The notes beneath the pieces were generated by a model, which saw only the letters and a program-made list of their open reading frames with translations, had not been told where the DNA came from and searched no databases. A stretch of 64,000 nt of DNA from Gentiana macrophylla (lineage: Eukaryota; Streptophyta; Magnoliopsida; Gentianales; Gentianaceae). The first letter of the stretch is position 1. Every line of letters starts with the position of its first letter. Shown piece by piece: positions 1-10,749 of this stretch. Position numbers and translations under genes: made by a program. The DNA lies in assembly GCA_026214975.1 (NCBI GenBank), contig CM047805.1:110789845-110853844 (forward strand), written 5' to 3'.

Positions 1-430
1 GGGAGAAATGTTAAAACTTTCAGCTGAAATAGACATGATTTTTTGTTTTATTATAGTTTTTTTCCTTGTCCAAACATGTTTGAGAAGTGTTCACATACCA
101 TCTACATTGTATGTAAAAGCTTATACGTTTGTTCCTGTGCTGCTATGTGAATTGATGGTTTTATGTTGTGATGCTTCTCTTTCGTGTGTGGGAGCTTTCT
201 TGGCTGTTTTAGTACTTTGTAGGGATCGATATTAAAGTGTTAAAACATGCAATAATTATCCTTTTTTTTTTTTGCTTATAATATAATAATAATAATAATT
301 AGAATGATATGTTTGTCTTCCTAGGGTGGGGTTAGTAACAATTCATTATCTAGTATGCCCTCCTTCTTACAAGTTATTCGTGTTTTTGTATTCATCTTCT
401 GATTGCTGTGTCATTTTGTTGTCTAACTAG
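1..430. other. Sequence upstream of the F-box exon; no gene seen
   Basis: AT-rich sequence with a T run and an (ATA)n stretch near 270-300. It ends in a pyrimidine-rich tract and an AG just before the F-box exon at 431, so its right end reads like an intron 3' end. The first exon with the start codon may lie here or left of the window; I could not identify it. Confidence 0.4.
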
Positions 431-1070
431 GATCGGATCAGTGAGTTACCTGATGACATTCTGGTTGGTATCCTGTCAACCTTAGAATTGAAGGAAGCAG
501 CACAAAGCAGCATCCTTTCATATCGATGGCGTAATCTGTGGACATATGTCCCACGGCTCCATTTTGATGCTACAAAAGATCAACGCAGATTTCGTCCTAC
601 GAAAGAGAGGAGGAAACACATGCCTGTTTTTGCAAATTGGGTAAACCCTTTAATTTGCGTGAATTCAGAATTTGGTTTGAGTTGGATAAATGCTACCAGA
701 ATGAGATTGACAAATGGCTTGAGTATGCATTTGGAAGAGGAGTTCAGAGGCTAGCTGGATTTGAACTTATGTCATGGCGGTATTTCAGACGTACCGAATA
801 GGGACCGCTGCATTTTCCCCAATCATTTTCTCGAGCAAACAAGTAAGCTTGGTCCAAAAGCTAGCTTCTCTCGTGTCAGAGCATTGTATTTTACAGCGGT
901 AAATATATCTAGTGAAGCAATTGAAGGCTTGTTGCTTAAGTGTCCATTGCTTGAAGATCTGCGAGTGATTGGGTCGAGAGTGTTGGTCAATCTTGTTGTT
1001 TCTGGTCAATCTCTTTTGTTGAAGCACTTACAAATAAGTGAATGTTGCTGTGTTGAATCCATAGCAATTT

Positions 1071-1648
1071 GAGTGTTCTAAAAAGCGCAAAAGACGATCG
1101 TCTAGGCGCCGCCTAGGCCCTAGGCGCACCCCGAGCGTCTCGAACATACCCTAGGCGACCTCTGCTAGGCGATGGGGTCTTCTGGGCGGTGCTGGGCGGT
1201 CCTGGACGGTCCTGGGCGCCGCCTAGGCGACCTAGACGATTAGGGTTCCATCTGGGCGAACATCCAAGTTTTCCCAAGTGTTTAGACAAGAAAGAGGCAT
1301 ATAGAACACTCATACCTTGATAGTTGATATTGCTGGGCAATAATGATGACGTAGTGTATCAATTTCCCACAATGAGCTCCCGGCACAAAAACACAACTGT
1401 TAAAAGCTTTGTAAACTAGAATTCTTCGGATCAAGTCATCCAAAGTAAAGATATTACACTCTAGAGTTTTCCCCCAAACTGTAAAAAGCTATTACTCTGA
1501 ATGTTGGAACTCAAGAGACTTGTACTCAGACTAGTGTAACCCTAAAACCCCTTAAAACCCTAAAACCGCCCAGGCGCCGCCTGGGCGCCCTAGACCCTAG
1601 GCGCCCCAGTAGCGTACCGACTTCGCCTAGGAGAGTTTTAGAACATTG
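1071..1648. mobile_element. hAT-like non-autonomous DNA element in the F-box exon
   Basis: A 578-bp insertion with imperfect terminal inverted repeats: the left end GAGTGTTCTAAAA against the reverse complement of the right end CAATGTTCTAAAA. It is flanked by GCAATTT at 1064-1070 and 1649-1655 (8 bp if one mismatch is allowed). Removing the element and one duplicate restores an open F-box/LRR reading frame. The inner ends are rich in GGCGCC and CTAGGCG motifs and the centre is AT-richer with no coding capacity. Duplication length and TIR form suggest the hAT superfamily. Confidence 0.8.
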
Positions 1649-1846
1649 GCAATTTCCGACACAAATATTGTCTTTCTAAGAGTGTCAGATAGAGGAGAAG
1701 ATGGGCATCTATTGCTAAACCACCTCCCGATGCTTAGTGAGGTGTGGATCAATGGGAGATTCTGTAATAAAAGCATGTTATTTTCCCAATTGGCATGCTG
1801 CCTATCTCAGCTTACAGTTCTGACATTACAAGCAACATATCCTGAG

Positions 1847-1948
1847 GCAAGTGTACAGATTGTTGATAAGTTTTTCTTTGTGGGTTTTTTTATTATTAAA
1901 AGAATCTGATTCTTAATGCTTTTCTGTGTCTTGCATTTCCTTTGTTAG
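1847..1948 (+). other. GC-AG intron in the F-box gene
   Basis: The donor is GAG|GCAAGT, the standard consensus context of rare GC-AG introns, and the acceptor is TTGTTAG|ATG. Splicing joins ...LQATYPE to MIMGLYKFPELKNL in phase 0. The next intron, from 2093, uses an ordinary GTAAGT donor. Confidence 0.7.
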
Positions 1949-2239
1949 ATGATTATGGGGCTTTACAAGTTTCCTGAGCTCAAGAACCTAAGGCGTCTGG
2001 TGTTGGTAGCGACCTGCTGTAGTGGCAGGAGTTTGATGGGATTAACTTCTTTGATAGATCCGTGCCCTCGTTTGGTAGAATTTGCTCTGATGGTAAGTTT
2101 TCTGGCATAATTAACACCGTACTTGTAGGATTTCATGCATGGACAAGGGCTTGATTCACTACATTTTGTGATCCCCAGGCTTATGATAGAATTTTCTCAT
2201 GGGAAGCTATCATTCTTGAGTTAGTATTCAAGGTATTAG

Positions 2240-2530
2240 AGCTAATGCCTCTTAGAGCACTCGCAGCAGATACTGTAAATCCTTTAAATTTCTACAGGAA
2301 AAATAAGATACTATAGTTTTTACTCTAAAATACAGATTATGTATAATTTCCTTTACATCTACCGTATTCATCCAGGTTCTGTAAATTTTCTTTTATATCT
2401 ACGGGATTATCGAAAATAGAGAATCTGATGCATTTCATCTTGGATAGAGATTCTGTAAATTAGAAGAAAAAAAACGTGTACTTAAAATTGTAAAAATTGC
2501 GTATTCGTTAAGAGGATCTGATGCGAAACG
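2240..2530. repeat. AT-rich repeat with recurring TTCTGTAAAT motifs
   Basis: Inside the intron after the LRR exon, variants of 'ctgtaaat', 'atctacgg' and 'atctgatgc' recur every 40-70 bp. The left edge 'agagcactcgcagcaga' and the right edge 'gatctgatgcgaa' are loosely complementary. This looks like an old MITE-type element, but I could not fix its ends. Confidence 0.3.
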
Positions 2531-2683
2531 TATTAGTACTTTGGCTAATTGAGTAGTATATCAAAGAAGTTCATTTTGTAAGTTTTGTTTCAGTAAAACA
2601 ACACACTCTTCATGCTACTTGTCCTTTCCCCTCTTCCTTTTGGACTAACCTCTGATTCATATTAATTTTTTACTGTAGTTCTT

Positions 2684-4468
2684 TGTTAGGTGTAGTCTTA
2701 GAAAGACAATTATCTAATTGTTTTAGGATGAATTAATAATTCATCTTATTATACGCATGTATGCTTATAATTAAGACACTCTTGAAAACCCTAAGACTCG
2801 TTTATGTAATCACATAACTCGGTGTATGGCTATACACAAGAGGATTGAGTTAGTGAGATGTACTTAAAATTAACTTAGTCCGTAAGCGTTTATTAATCTG
2901 AGTCACGGGTCTTATGATTAATTTGCTAATAATGCGCTGAACACTTTAGGTGTGTGATCTTATCAGGATCATCGGTAATAGGTACTAGTGGGGCATTTAT
3001 ATATGATGATAATCATATAAATTTGGACCGATTTGATTTGAGTTCTCGATATAATTCCGTAATCGAGAAGTCTTATCAAATCACAAGATAATCATATATG
3101 GATTAATCTTAATCACGAGGTGATCATGGCATTTGCTTAGACTAGGGTAGAGTTTGATGTGTTAGTAAGGATCACTTCGCAGTATGTGGTCCAACACTTC
3201 TCGTTGGCTCTGATGGGATGAGTGAGTAGTCTGTCTTTATCACGAATATGGAATCCATTCCTTCCTCGGGAAATGAGCCAGACGATTTCTTTATTTGTTA
3301 ACCCTAAAGCGATCGATGGGCCCAATTCATACTATATTAGTGGTGAACTAATTGATCACTAGGGGTTAATGGTAAATAAGGATAATATGCTTCGAGAAGG
3401 TTTACAGAGATATCCCGAATCAAAGTGAGCGATACATGGAGGATTTATCCGTATGTAATGATTATATCGATGGACACCTTACAACTCATAGTTGAGTATA
3501 AGTTATCTATATTCTGCAGAGTTCGGTTTTGGGTTTATGGTGGTGTAATCCCGGAATTAATAGATTGAATATTATTATTCGGTCTCGGCGAAAAATTTTA
3601 TTTAATTTATTGTAATTTATTGAATATGAGTCCACTGTTAAAGACGTGGCTCACAATATAGCATATACGATTTCTCTTTGTTTCACCTCAATTATAATTA
3701 AATAGTTGGATTAGACTATTTAATTGATATGTGAATTAATTGTTTAGTTGAATTTAGATAATTAAATACACGGAAAAGAGTTGTTTAAGTGGACTCGCCC
3801 AATGTGTTAAAAATGCGCATGGACCTTAATTAAATTAGGGGGCGCATGTTGTTAATTAATTGTCAAGGAATTAGTTTTCTTGGATAATTATTTGACATGT
3901 GATTTATCTTTTATTTGTTAAATGATAATTCATGGAATATTAGATAATAATATTATTTATCCTAATTTGTTTGGGATAATGATTTTATTTATCTTTTATT
4001 TGGAATAAGGATTAATCTAATAATTATCTCTTAATTATTAAATCATTGGAGGACAAGGATTACTCTCCTATATGAAGAGAGTTCTCCCAAGCCTTATGAC
4101 ACAATACAATTTTTGAAATATTGGAAGTAATTGAGCAAGATTTTTCGGCTCTTTTACTTGGTATCTGAGTTTTAGAAAAACTTCTGGTTTTTCTAAGGTA
4201 GCATATCGAGGAGGTCCCGTGGCTTGAAACACCATCCACCTGGTGGTGCTTGGAGACACACGTTGGAAGGGCGTGGCTTCTCATCTAGCTTGGATCTTGG
4301 ATTGAAGATTGTTCTTGGAGTTTATTCACCATAAAGCGGTAAGCAATCTAAACCCTCGTAGGTTAGATCTATTTATTTTATGTATTTTGGTTGACTAGAT
4401 CAAGATCTATACTATTCCGCTGCGTAATCGGGTGGATCTTGATCCATCCGACGATATTACATCCAACA
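2684..4468. mobile_element. Solo LTR, Ty1/copia-type, copy 1
   Basis: About 1.79 kb starting TGTTAGGTGTAGT and ending CATCCAACA, with TG...CA termini and no coding capacity. It aligns along its length with the segment at 22671-24389: shared landmarks are the start, 'gaaagacaatt', 'ggtgtatgg', 'tttggaccgattt', 'ataattccgtaatcgag', 'atggaatccattccttcct', 'gaggttaatccgtatgta'-like text and a 'ccgctgcg' U5-like end. No primer-binding site or polypurine tract sits next to it, so a solo LTR is the best reading. The F-box exon appears to read ttctt|gttgcat across the insertion. I see no clear 5-bp target duplication. Confidence 0.65.
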
Positions 4469-4784
4469 GTTGCATCCAATGGATCTGGGAAGGTGGAATC
4501 GGGTGGAGATGCAGGAAGAAAAGGCAACGGAAGAATCTCTTAAGGGCCTTAAAGTGTTTGAGTTGTATGGATATCATGGCCGACACACAAATGAAATTGA
4601 GTTGATCAAGTTCTTCATCGAGAAAGTTGTTGCTCTTGAGAAAATTGTCATCGATCCATGTGACATAACAACTTTTTATTTTTAGAAACCCGTTGAAGGT
4701 GTTCGAGCAAGGGAATCTAGAAACCATGCCATTGAAAAACTCAAAGGTGTAGTCCCCCAACATGTAGAATTGGTCCTCCTTTAG

Positions 4785-5290
4785 CCTAACTAGCAAGCTA
4801 GCTTTGGAATGGTGAAGGTCGTGGTCGTTCCCGTGTTTGAAAATTGCTAGAAAACATGCATTTGCAAATCAGTGACGGCTATGTATGTTATGAACACGGG
4901 ACGGGTCGCGACGGGAATTATTATAGTTATGTATTAGATGAGTTTTTGTTATGCTAAATGACTCTAGTATATTGATATGGTAATGATAAAGCTACTCCTT
5001 CAGAGTGACTTTTGTAGCCTATAGTTTGCCTTATTTTATGTCCTTCAAAAATAATAGATGAGATTTTAACAAATAAAATGGGTAATAGCCTTTATTTTCA
5101 TGCCATTAAAAAAAGAAGAAAAAAAAAGGAAAAAAAAAAAACCAACTTGCCTCTCGTAAAAGCGACGAGCTAGTGGATGATTTGAGATCCCCTCTCTGGC
5201 TCTCTCCTCCAATACCACAATTATGCATTAAATTTACCCACCTATCTATTATTTTATTCATAGAAAATAAATTCAGTCTCTATTTTTAAG
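4785..5290. other. 3' flank of the F-box pseudogene; no gene
   Basis: Probable 3' untranslated sequence followed by AT-rich DNA with an A-rich run near 5107-5140. No coding pattern recognised. Confidence 0.4.
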
Positions 5291-5462
5291 AGGGTAATGT
5301 TAGTGGCACCACACCTGTGTAAAATTCGATTTTTTTAGAGGTCCAAATAACACATTTCGACTTTTCAGGAGTTGAAATAACACATTTTGACCTCTAAAAA
5401 ATCGAATTTTGTACATGTGTAGTGCCCGAGTATATTGGATGTGGTGTTATTAACAATGCCCT
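5291..5462. mobile_element. Foldback MITE
   Basis: A near-complete inverted repeat of 172 bp. The left end AGGGTAATGTTAGTGGCACCA pairs with the complement of the right end, which reads ...TTAACAATGCCCT. The inner arms at about 5311-5342 and 5389-5419 pair almost perfectly ('attcgattttttagaggtc') around a short loop that itself repeats 'aaataacacatttcga'. It has no coding capacity and fits a miniature inverted-repeat transposable element. Confidence 0.75.
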
Positions 5463-5556
5463 TTCAAATATCATTACTACAAGATAAAAAAGAGTCACCG
5501 TCCATTTGCATCCCTTATTTACATTTGCCGTCAGTGCACCAGTAGTACATACTCGA

Positions 5557-5559
<3 letters not shown>

Positions 5560-5611
<52 letters not shown>
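5560..5611. repeat. (TA)n microsatellite
   Basis: About 25 uninterrupted TA units. Confidence 0.95.
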
Positions 5612-7960
5612 TAGTAAGATCAGGCGCGTGTAAAGAGCGATCTGGCATCTTATATGATTTAACCTATTAAGTGTACATGAATTATGAAGTTAAATACTAT
5701 TTGTTAAAGTAGAATAGAAAATATTGTGTGTGAATATACCACATCCCAGTAAATGTGCAATCCTATTAGAAAATGATTGTGCAACATCATACTGATTTAT
5801 TCTACACATAATATAGTAAATGATAAAATTAAGGCCCCAAAGTTATTATACATAGCGATTACGATATCAATCATTTCGCATGATTAATGATAAAGCAATT
5901 GTTTTAGCCATGCCTACATCTAGGATAGGGTTGTATTATAGTGTGGTCTTACACATTAATTTTTTAGATAGGAATGAACACATTATGTGTTAAATTTTCT
6001 TAAAACTTATATTACATGGAAAAACCAAATTAAGATTTGACAATGAGGCAAAATCAATGAATATTAACAATCTGTAGTAGTATCTTTATCTTATTTTTGT
6101 GATAAATTGTTTGATTTTTACACCACTTTGTAATTTTTCATACATGTGCATGATGCACGGGTTTTAGGCTAGTGCTAAATGTTTTAACCTAACTATCAAA
6201 ACAATGCTAAATTTTTTAACCTTAATTAAATAGACACTTAACACGGAAAGCAAATGTTTTCGAATTACTTACATGGACACCTGATACAAAAAACAAAAGT
6301 TCCAAACTACATTTAACACTCATGAATAAAATACATTTACCATGGTATTAGTAAAAATTGGCCTTTATCCACACTAAAACTAACTAACGGCGTGTCCATG
6401 CTATAAGTTTGAACTTATTTGACGATATTAAATACGAAGAAATGTAGTATGTAACGAACCGTTCAGAACGCAATTTTTAAGCGCAACAATGAAAAATAAA
6501 ATATTTTACGTCGATCTCATTTCGGCAATCGAGACGGTTAATAGATCGAAAGAAAGAGGAAAGGAAGAGGTAGAGGGTAGAGGGTAGAGGCTTAATCACT
6601 TTTTAAATTTATGTATTTTCTCAAACGCGACATAGTAATTGAAAAAGAAATCTGGGGAAAAAAAAAATTAAAATCCGATGAACAGTAAATGAGCCTACGA
6701 AGTTGAAAAATAATATTGAAAAGCGGAAATAGTATTAAAAAATGTATTGGAAATGTAACTACGACATATTAAAAAAAATTGATTTCGGCAACTGCGACAT
6801 ATAAATAGGAACGGATGGAGTAATAAAATATTAATGTCATATCTGTTTCTTTCGTCGAGAAGTATAGCCAAATATATAAAATAAAACAAATAAAAAGAAA
6901 GGGTGCGTGGGGTTGTTTCCGATCCATTTTTCTTCTCACTAATGATTTTGGTGTCTATATCGAGAGGGTTGTGTGGTTCAGACACAAAGCAAAATAATAT
7001 GTAATTAAATTGGAATCGGATACATCTTAAGCACAACACACATAATAAGATTAAATTAAGGCTAATATGCAGATTTTAAAAAAAAAATTGGAAAAATTAA
7101 ATTTAAAAAAAAAAAAACGATGAACAGTAAAATGCCTGGGCGATGAACAGTAGAAAAGGTTGGGCCGATGAACAGTATTTTTAAAATAAAATAAAAAAGT
7201 TGGGCCTTTAGGCCGATGAACCGTAAAAACGGGGAACTAATAAAAATAACGGGCGGTGGGTTATAAGGACAATATAAGATTGAAAATGATAGAATATGAC
7301 AGTTTCGAAAGTATATGGTTGAAAAGGACAAAAAATAGGTAGATGTACAAAAACACCCTTAATGAATTTAAAACAATTTTTTTTATTTTTTCTCTCCAAA
7401 AAATCGGGCAAAACAAATCGTAACCGAAAGGTAAATATCTTTCCCATAAAATCACGCCACTTAAATCAAGGGGATGATTGGAATGGACTCTGTAACTACC
7501 TTTCCTTCTAAAACAGTCGATCAAGAAATCAGGAAAAAAAAAAAGAAAGAGAAATAACTGGAAAAGAAATAACGTGCAAGTTAGTAACAATATCACTGGA
7601 AAAGAAATAACTCTAGCTCTCACTTCCTTTCCCTGCATGTTAGTAACAATTTTTTCTTAGTTCTTAAGTCGCATGATTAGTCATCACTTTGTGAGTCTTA
7701 TTTGATCAGAAATCAGAATATATAGCGTGCTATGTATGTGAAAATATATGCTCCAGACGGGACGATTTAGGGTTCTGCACCATTAGAAGAAAATTTCGCA
7801 AAAGCAACACCAAATTAGTCACACATAATGTAGCGACATGGTGAGACAGCGTGAATGAAATAACAACCAATAATCACAAAGAAACGGTTGTGATTATCGG
7901 ATAATCACCTACACATTGGCTTTTGAATCCCAATAGTAAGAAATTGATTGTGTCTCTTGG
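5612..7960. other. AT-rich intergenic DNA; no gene
   Basis: No coding pattern, RNA gene or clear element. The open frames on the minus strand between 6.7 and 7.6 kb are Phe/Leu/Ile-rich and arise from A-rich sequence. Confidence 0.5.
6676..7224 (+). repeat. Dispersed GATGAACAGTA boxes
   Basis: The box CGATGAACAGTA occurs at about 6676, 7119, 7141 and 7166, with a variant CGATGAACCGTA at 7213. Four of these are within 105 bp, and two are preceded by 'tgggc'. The surrounding DNA is A-rich and non-coding. Confidence 0.65.
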
Positions 7961-7979
7961 TAATATGTTTGATTCCACG

Positions 7980-8510
7980 ATGGTGTAACTGCATTCGGTG
8001 TTATTACGTGTATGAATGTGTTATTGTGTATTAGCCCAAATCGATAATGCTTGAAATTGTATGAATGTGTTACTACGTGTATGATTGTGTAACTACATCT
8101 CATTGTAGGTGTATTGTGTGTAACTATGTCTCAGGGTATTCAGTGTATGAATGTGTTACTGCGTGTACTACTATTGTTACTACATGTGGTTTGCACATTT
8201 TGAAGACATATTGTGCTGCTGCTGCATACATAAACTAATGGTTGTTACTACGATTATTATAGACTGTTTAATACTAATCTAATCTAATGTCTGTTACTAC
8301 ATGTTTTTTTGTTGTGACTATATTATTTGTATGTGTTTCTACACATTTTTTTGGCTAAAACTACACCTAACTTATTAGTTCTTACTACAATATATTTTCA
8401 GTGGTACAACATGTTTCACATGTATTACTACATATTATTGGGTGTTACTGCATATATTTTCAGTGGTACAACATGTCCACAAATGAAGTAACACGTATTT
8501 CACAGTGGTT
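7980..8510. repeat. Degenerate GTTACTACAT-type array, left block
   Basis: Variants of 'tgttactacat' (gtgttattacgtgtatg, gtgttactacgtgtatg, tgtgtaactac) recur at irregular intervals of roughly 20-50 bp. No protein coding is seen. The right block at 9280-9770 has the same motif. Confidence 0.55.
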
Positions 8511-8580
8511 TCATGAACACACTTAGACGTAGTACTACCACGATGCAAACACCTTCAAACGTAGGAACACATATTGTCCA
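8385..8580. repeat. Duplicated block, partner of 10185-10412
   Basis: The stretch 'actacaatatattttcagtg' and what follows at about 8388-8510 reappears at about 10295-10412. The adjoining stretch with 'gaacacacttagacgtagta' at about 8510-8580 reappears at about 10200-10268, so the two sub-blocks are in opposite order at the second site. Confidence 0.7.
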
Positions 8581-8587
8581 TTGTAAA

Positions 8588-9260
8588 CCATAAACCTTAA
8601 AGCCTAAACCTTAAACCCTAAACCCCAAATCCTGAACCTTGAACCCTAAACTTAAACCCTAAACCCTGAACCCTGAGCCCTAAACCTGAACTCTAAACTC
8701 GAACGATAAACCTGAACCCTAAACACTAAACCCTAAACCCTAGACCCTAAACCTGAACCCTGAACCCTAAACCTGAACCTTAAACCCTGAACCCTAAACA
8801 CTAAACCCTAAACCCTAAACCCTAAACCCTAAATTCTAAATCTTGAACCCTAAACTTAAACCCTAAACCCTAAATCCTGAACCCTAAACCTGAACCCTAA
8901 ACTCGAACCCTAAACCTGAACCTTAAACCCTAAACACTAAACCCTAAACCCTAAACCTGAACCCTAATCCCTGAACCCTAAACCTGAACCTTAAACCTTG
9001 AACCCTAAACACTAAGCCCCGAACCCTAAACCCTGAACCCCAAACCCAAAACCCTAAATCTAAATGCTAAACCATAAACATGAACCCTAAACCCTGAACC
9101 TTAAATGCTAGGTTAGGGTTCAAGTTTAAGGTTTAGGGTTTAGGGTTTAGGATTTAGGGTTAGGGTTTAGGGTTTAGGGTTCAAGTTTAGGGCTTAAGGT
9201 TTAGGGTTAGGGTTTAGGGTTCAGGCTTAGGTTTTGTGTTTAAGGTATAATGTTCAGGGT
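8588..9260. repeat. Interstitial telomere-like array with orientation switch
   Basis: Dense CCCTAAA units and variants (CCTGAAC, CCTTAAA, CACTAAA) run from 8588 to about 9105, then the array switches to TTTAGGG-orientation units from about 9112 to 9260. Perfect tandem runs are short and most units are degenerate. The array interrupts the GTTACTACA repeat, which continues on both sides. Confidence 0.85.
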
Positions 9261-9279
9261 TTAGGGTGTACATTATGTG

Positions 9280-9770
9280 TTACTATGTTTGAGTGTGTTT
9301 GCGTAATGGTGTTACTACGTCGGATGGTGTTCACGGAACCAACATGAAATACGTGTTATTTTATATGTGGACTCGGTACAATTTTTTGAATGTTAACTAC
9401 GTTTTTTTGGACCGTTACTACAATTTTTAGCATTGTTACTACCTTGTTTTGAACTGTTAGTGCGTTGAAAACTGGCTTCTGACACCTAATGAAAAGCTCT
9501 GCATGTACTTGATGAAAATGACGTTTGTATACAAGGTTAGGATCATGTTAGGAAAGAATAGTTACTACATTTTTTTAGAAATGTTTCATTTTCTTGAGTG
9601 GCCTAGTACATTTTTTGCACTGTCACTACATGTTTCTGAATGTTCTCTACATTTTTTTGAACTTTTACTACACTTTGTAGCATCGGTATTACACTGTTTG
9701 AACTGTCACTGAGTTGTTTTGCACTGTTACTACATATTCTTGGGTGTTACTACATTGACTTCGTTCAGAG
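9280..9770. repeat. Degenerate GTTACTACA minisatellite, right block
   Basis: Repeats of roughly 25-30 bp of the form 'tttttttgaactgttactaca' with many substitutions, clearest at 9400-9470 and 9560-9755. Confidence 0.6.
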
Positions 9771-9779
9771 AGTCCACGT

Positions 9780-10184
9780 GCATATAACATTTGACTGAAT
9801 AAATGAAATCATGTGGTGGATGTTAGTACAATTTTTTTACATAGCATTTCCGTTTATTTGTGTTCACGTTCTATTGAATGTCACTCAACATAATCACTTG
9901 TTAACGTTTGAGAAATATGAAACAGGAGTAGAGATCAATACCGATGCACGTTGATGTCAGTAAATAACTTATATAAGTCCATCTCAAAGTCGATAACAGA
10001 AAAGCATCACAATGTCATGCGAAGAACACCGTTTAGTGCTTTATTCCAGGCTTTGAACGAGCAAGTACAATTACGCAATAACCCGTTTTGAGTTCGTAAG
10101 AACGAGGTAGTAAGGAAGAATGATATTGTCAACAAAATGCCGTATCCTTTTAGTGTAGGAACACATAATGAAGTGACATGCTAA
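9780..10184. other. Non-coding DNA between repeat blocks
   Basis: No gene or clear element seen. It is flanked by blocks of the same repeat family, so it may be the interior of one large non-autonomous element. Confidence 0.35.
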
Positions 10185-10412
10185 CGTGTAATTGACAATG
10201 GTTTAATGAACACACTTAGACGTAGTAATACCATGATGCAAACACCCTCAAATGTAGGAACACATAATGTACACATGTTTCACAGGTACACATGTTTTAC
10301 TACAATATATTTTCAGTGGTACAACATGTTTCATAGGTATTACTACATATTCTTGGGTGTAACTACATATATTTTCAGTGGTACATGTCAAAAAATGAAG
10401 TAACACGTATTT
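10185..10412. repeat. Duplicated block, partner of 8385-8580
   Basis: Carries the 'aacacacttagacgtagta' segment first and the 'tatattttcagtggtacaac' segment second, the reverse of the order at 8385-8580. Identity over the shared parts is high by eye. Confidence 0.7.
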
Positions 10413-10749
10413 CGGGATTGAAGGCAACACTTCCATCCCATATTCAATATTCTCGTGCAGATACGAATGAGCACATAAGCATCAACATCGCTGCAACCAA
10501 AACGCCTATAAACAAGATAACCAAATTCATTAGTAACAATGTAAAAAATGAATACAATAATTCGAAAAAGACCCAAAAACGAATCCTACCAAAAATAATT
10601 TGGCTTCCATTTAGTAAAATACAATACCAATTGCTGTCATGATTTTTTTTTCAACAGTAAATAGGACACAATCTGATTTGCACACGCTCTGGCCTCAACT
10701 CTCTTGTCGTTTTTTTTTTTTTGAAGAAATGCATATGTTACTACATCAA

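Larger units (their letters stand above)
431..4784 (+). pseudogene. F-box/LRR/FBD protein pseudogene
   Basis: Remains of a plant F-box/LRR-repeat protein with a C-terminal FBD domain; such proteins are SCF ubiquitin-ligase substrate adaptors. The F-box begins at 431 (DRISELPDDILVGILSTL). LRR-type sequence follows at about 650-1070 (GLLLKCPLLEDLRV), 1656-1846 and 1949-2092, and the FBD region is at 4469-4784 (VFELYGYHGRHTNEIELI). Exons join in phase at 1846/1949. It is broken many times: frame changes near 645 and near 752, a 578-bp element at 1071-1648, a 1.8-kb LTR at 2684-4468 beside the FBD exon, and an in-frame TAG at 4683-4685, after which FBD-like coding continues to the expected stop at 4782-4784. 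A functional product is very unlikely. Confidence 0.85.

Noticed and set aside
6695..7638. Several Phe/Leu/Ile-rich minus-strand frames
   Set aside because: Low-complexity translation of A-rich sequence; no conserved pattern.
8588..9260. A true chromosome end
   Set aside because: Units are highly degenerate, both orientations are present and unique gene-bearing DNA lies on both sides.
8588..9260. CRISPR-like array from evenly repeated short units
   Set aside because: Units are contiguous telomere variants without spacers, in a plant nuclear context.
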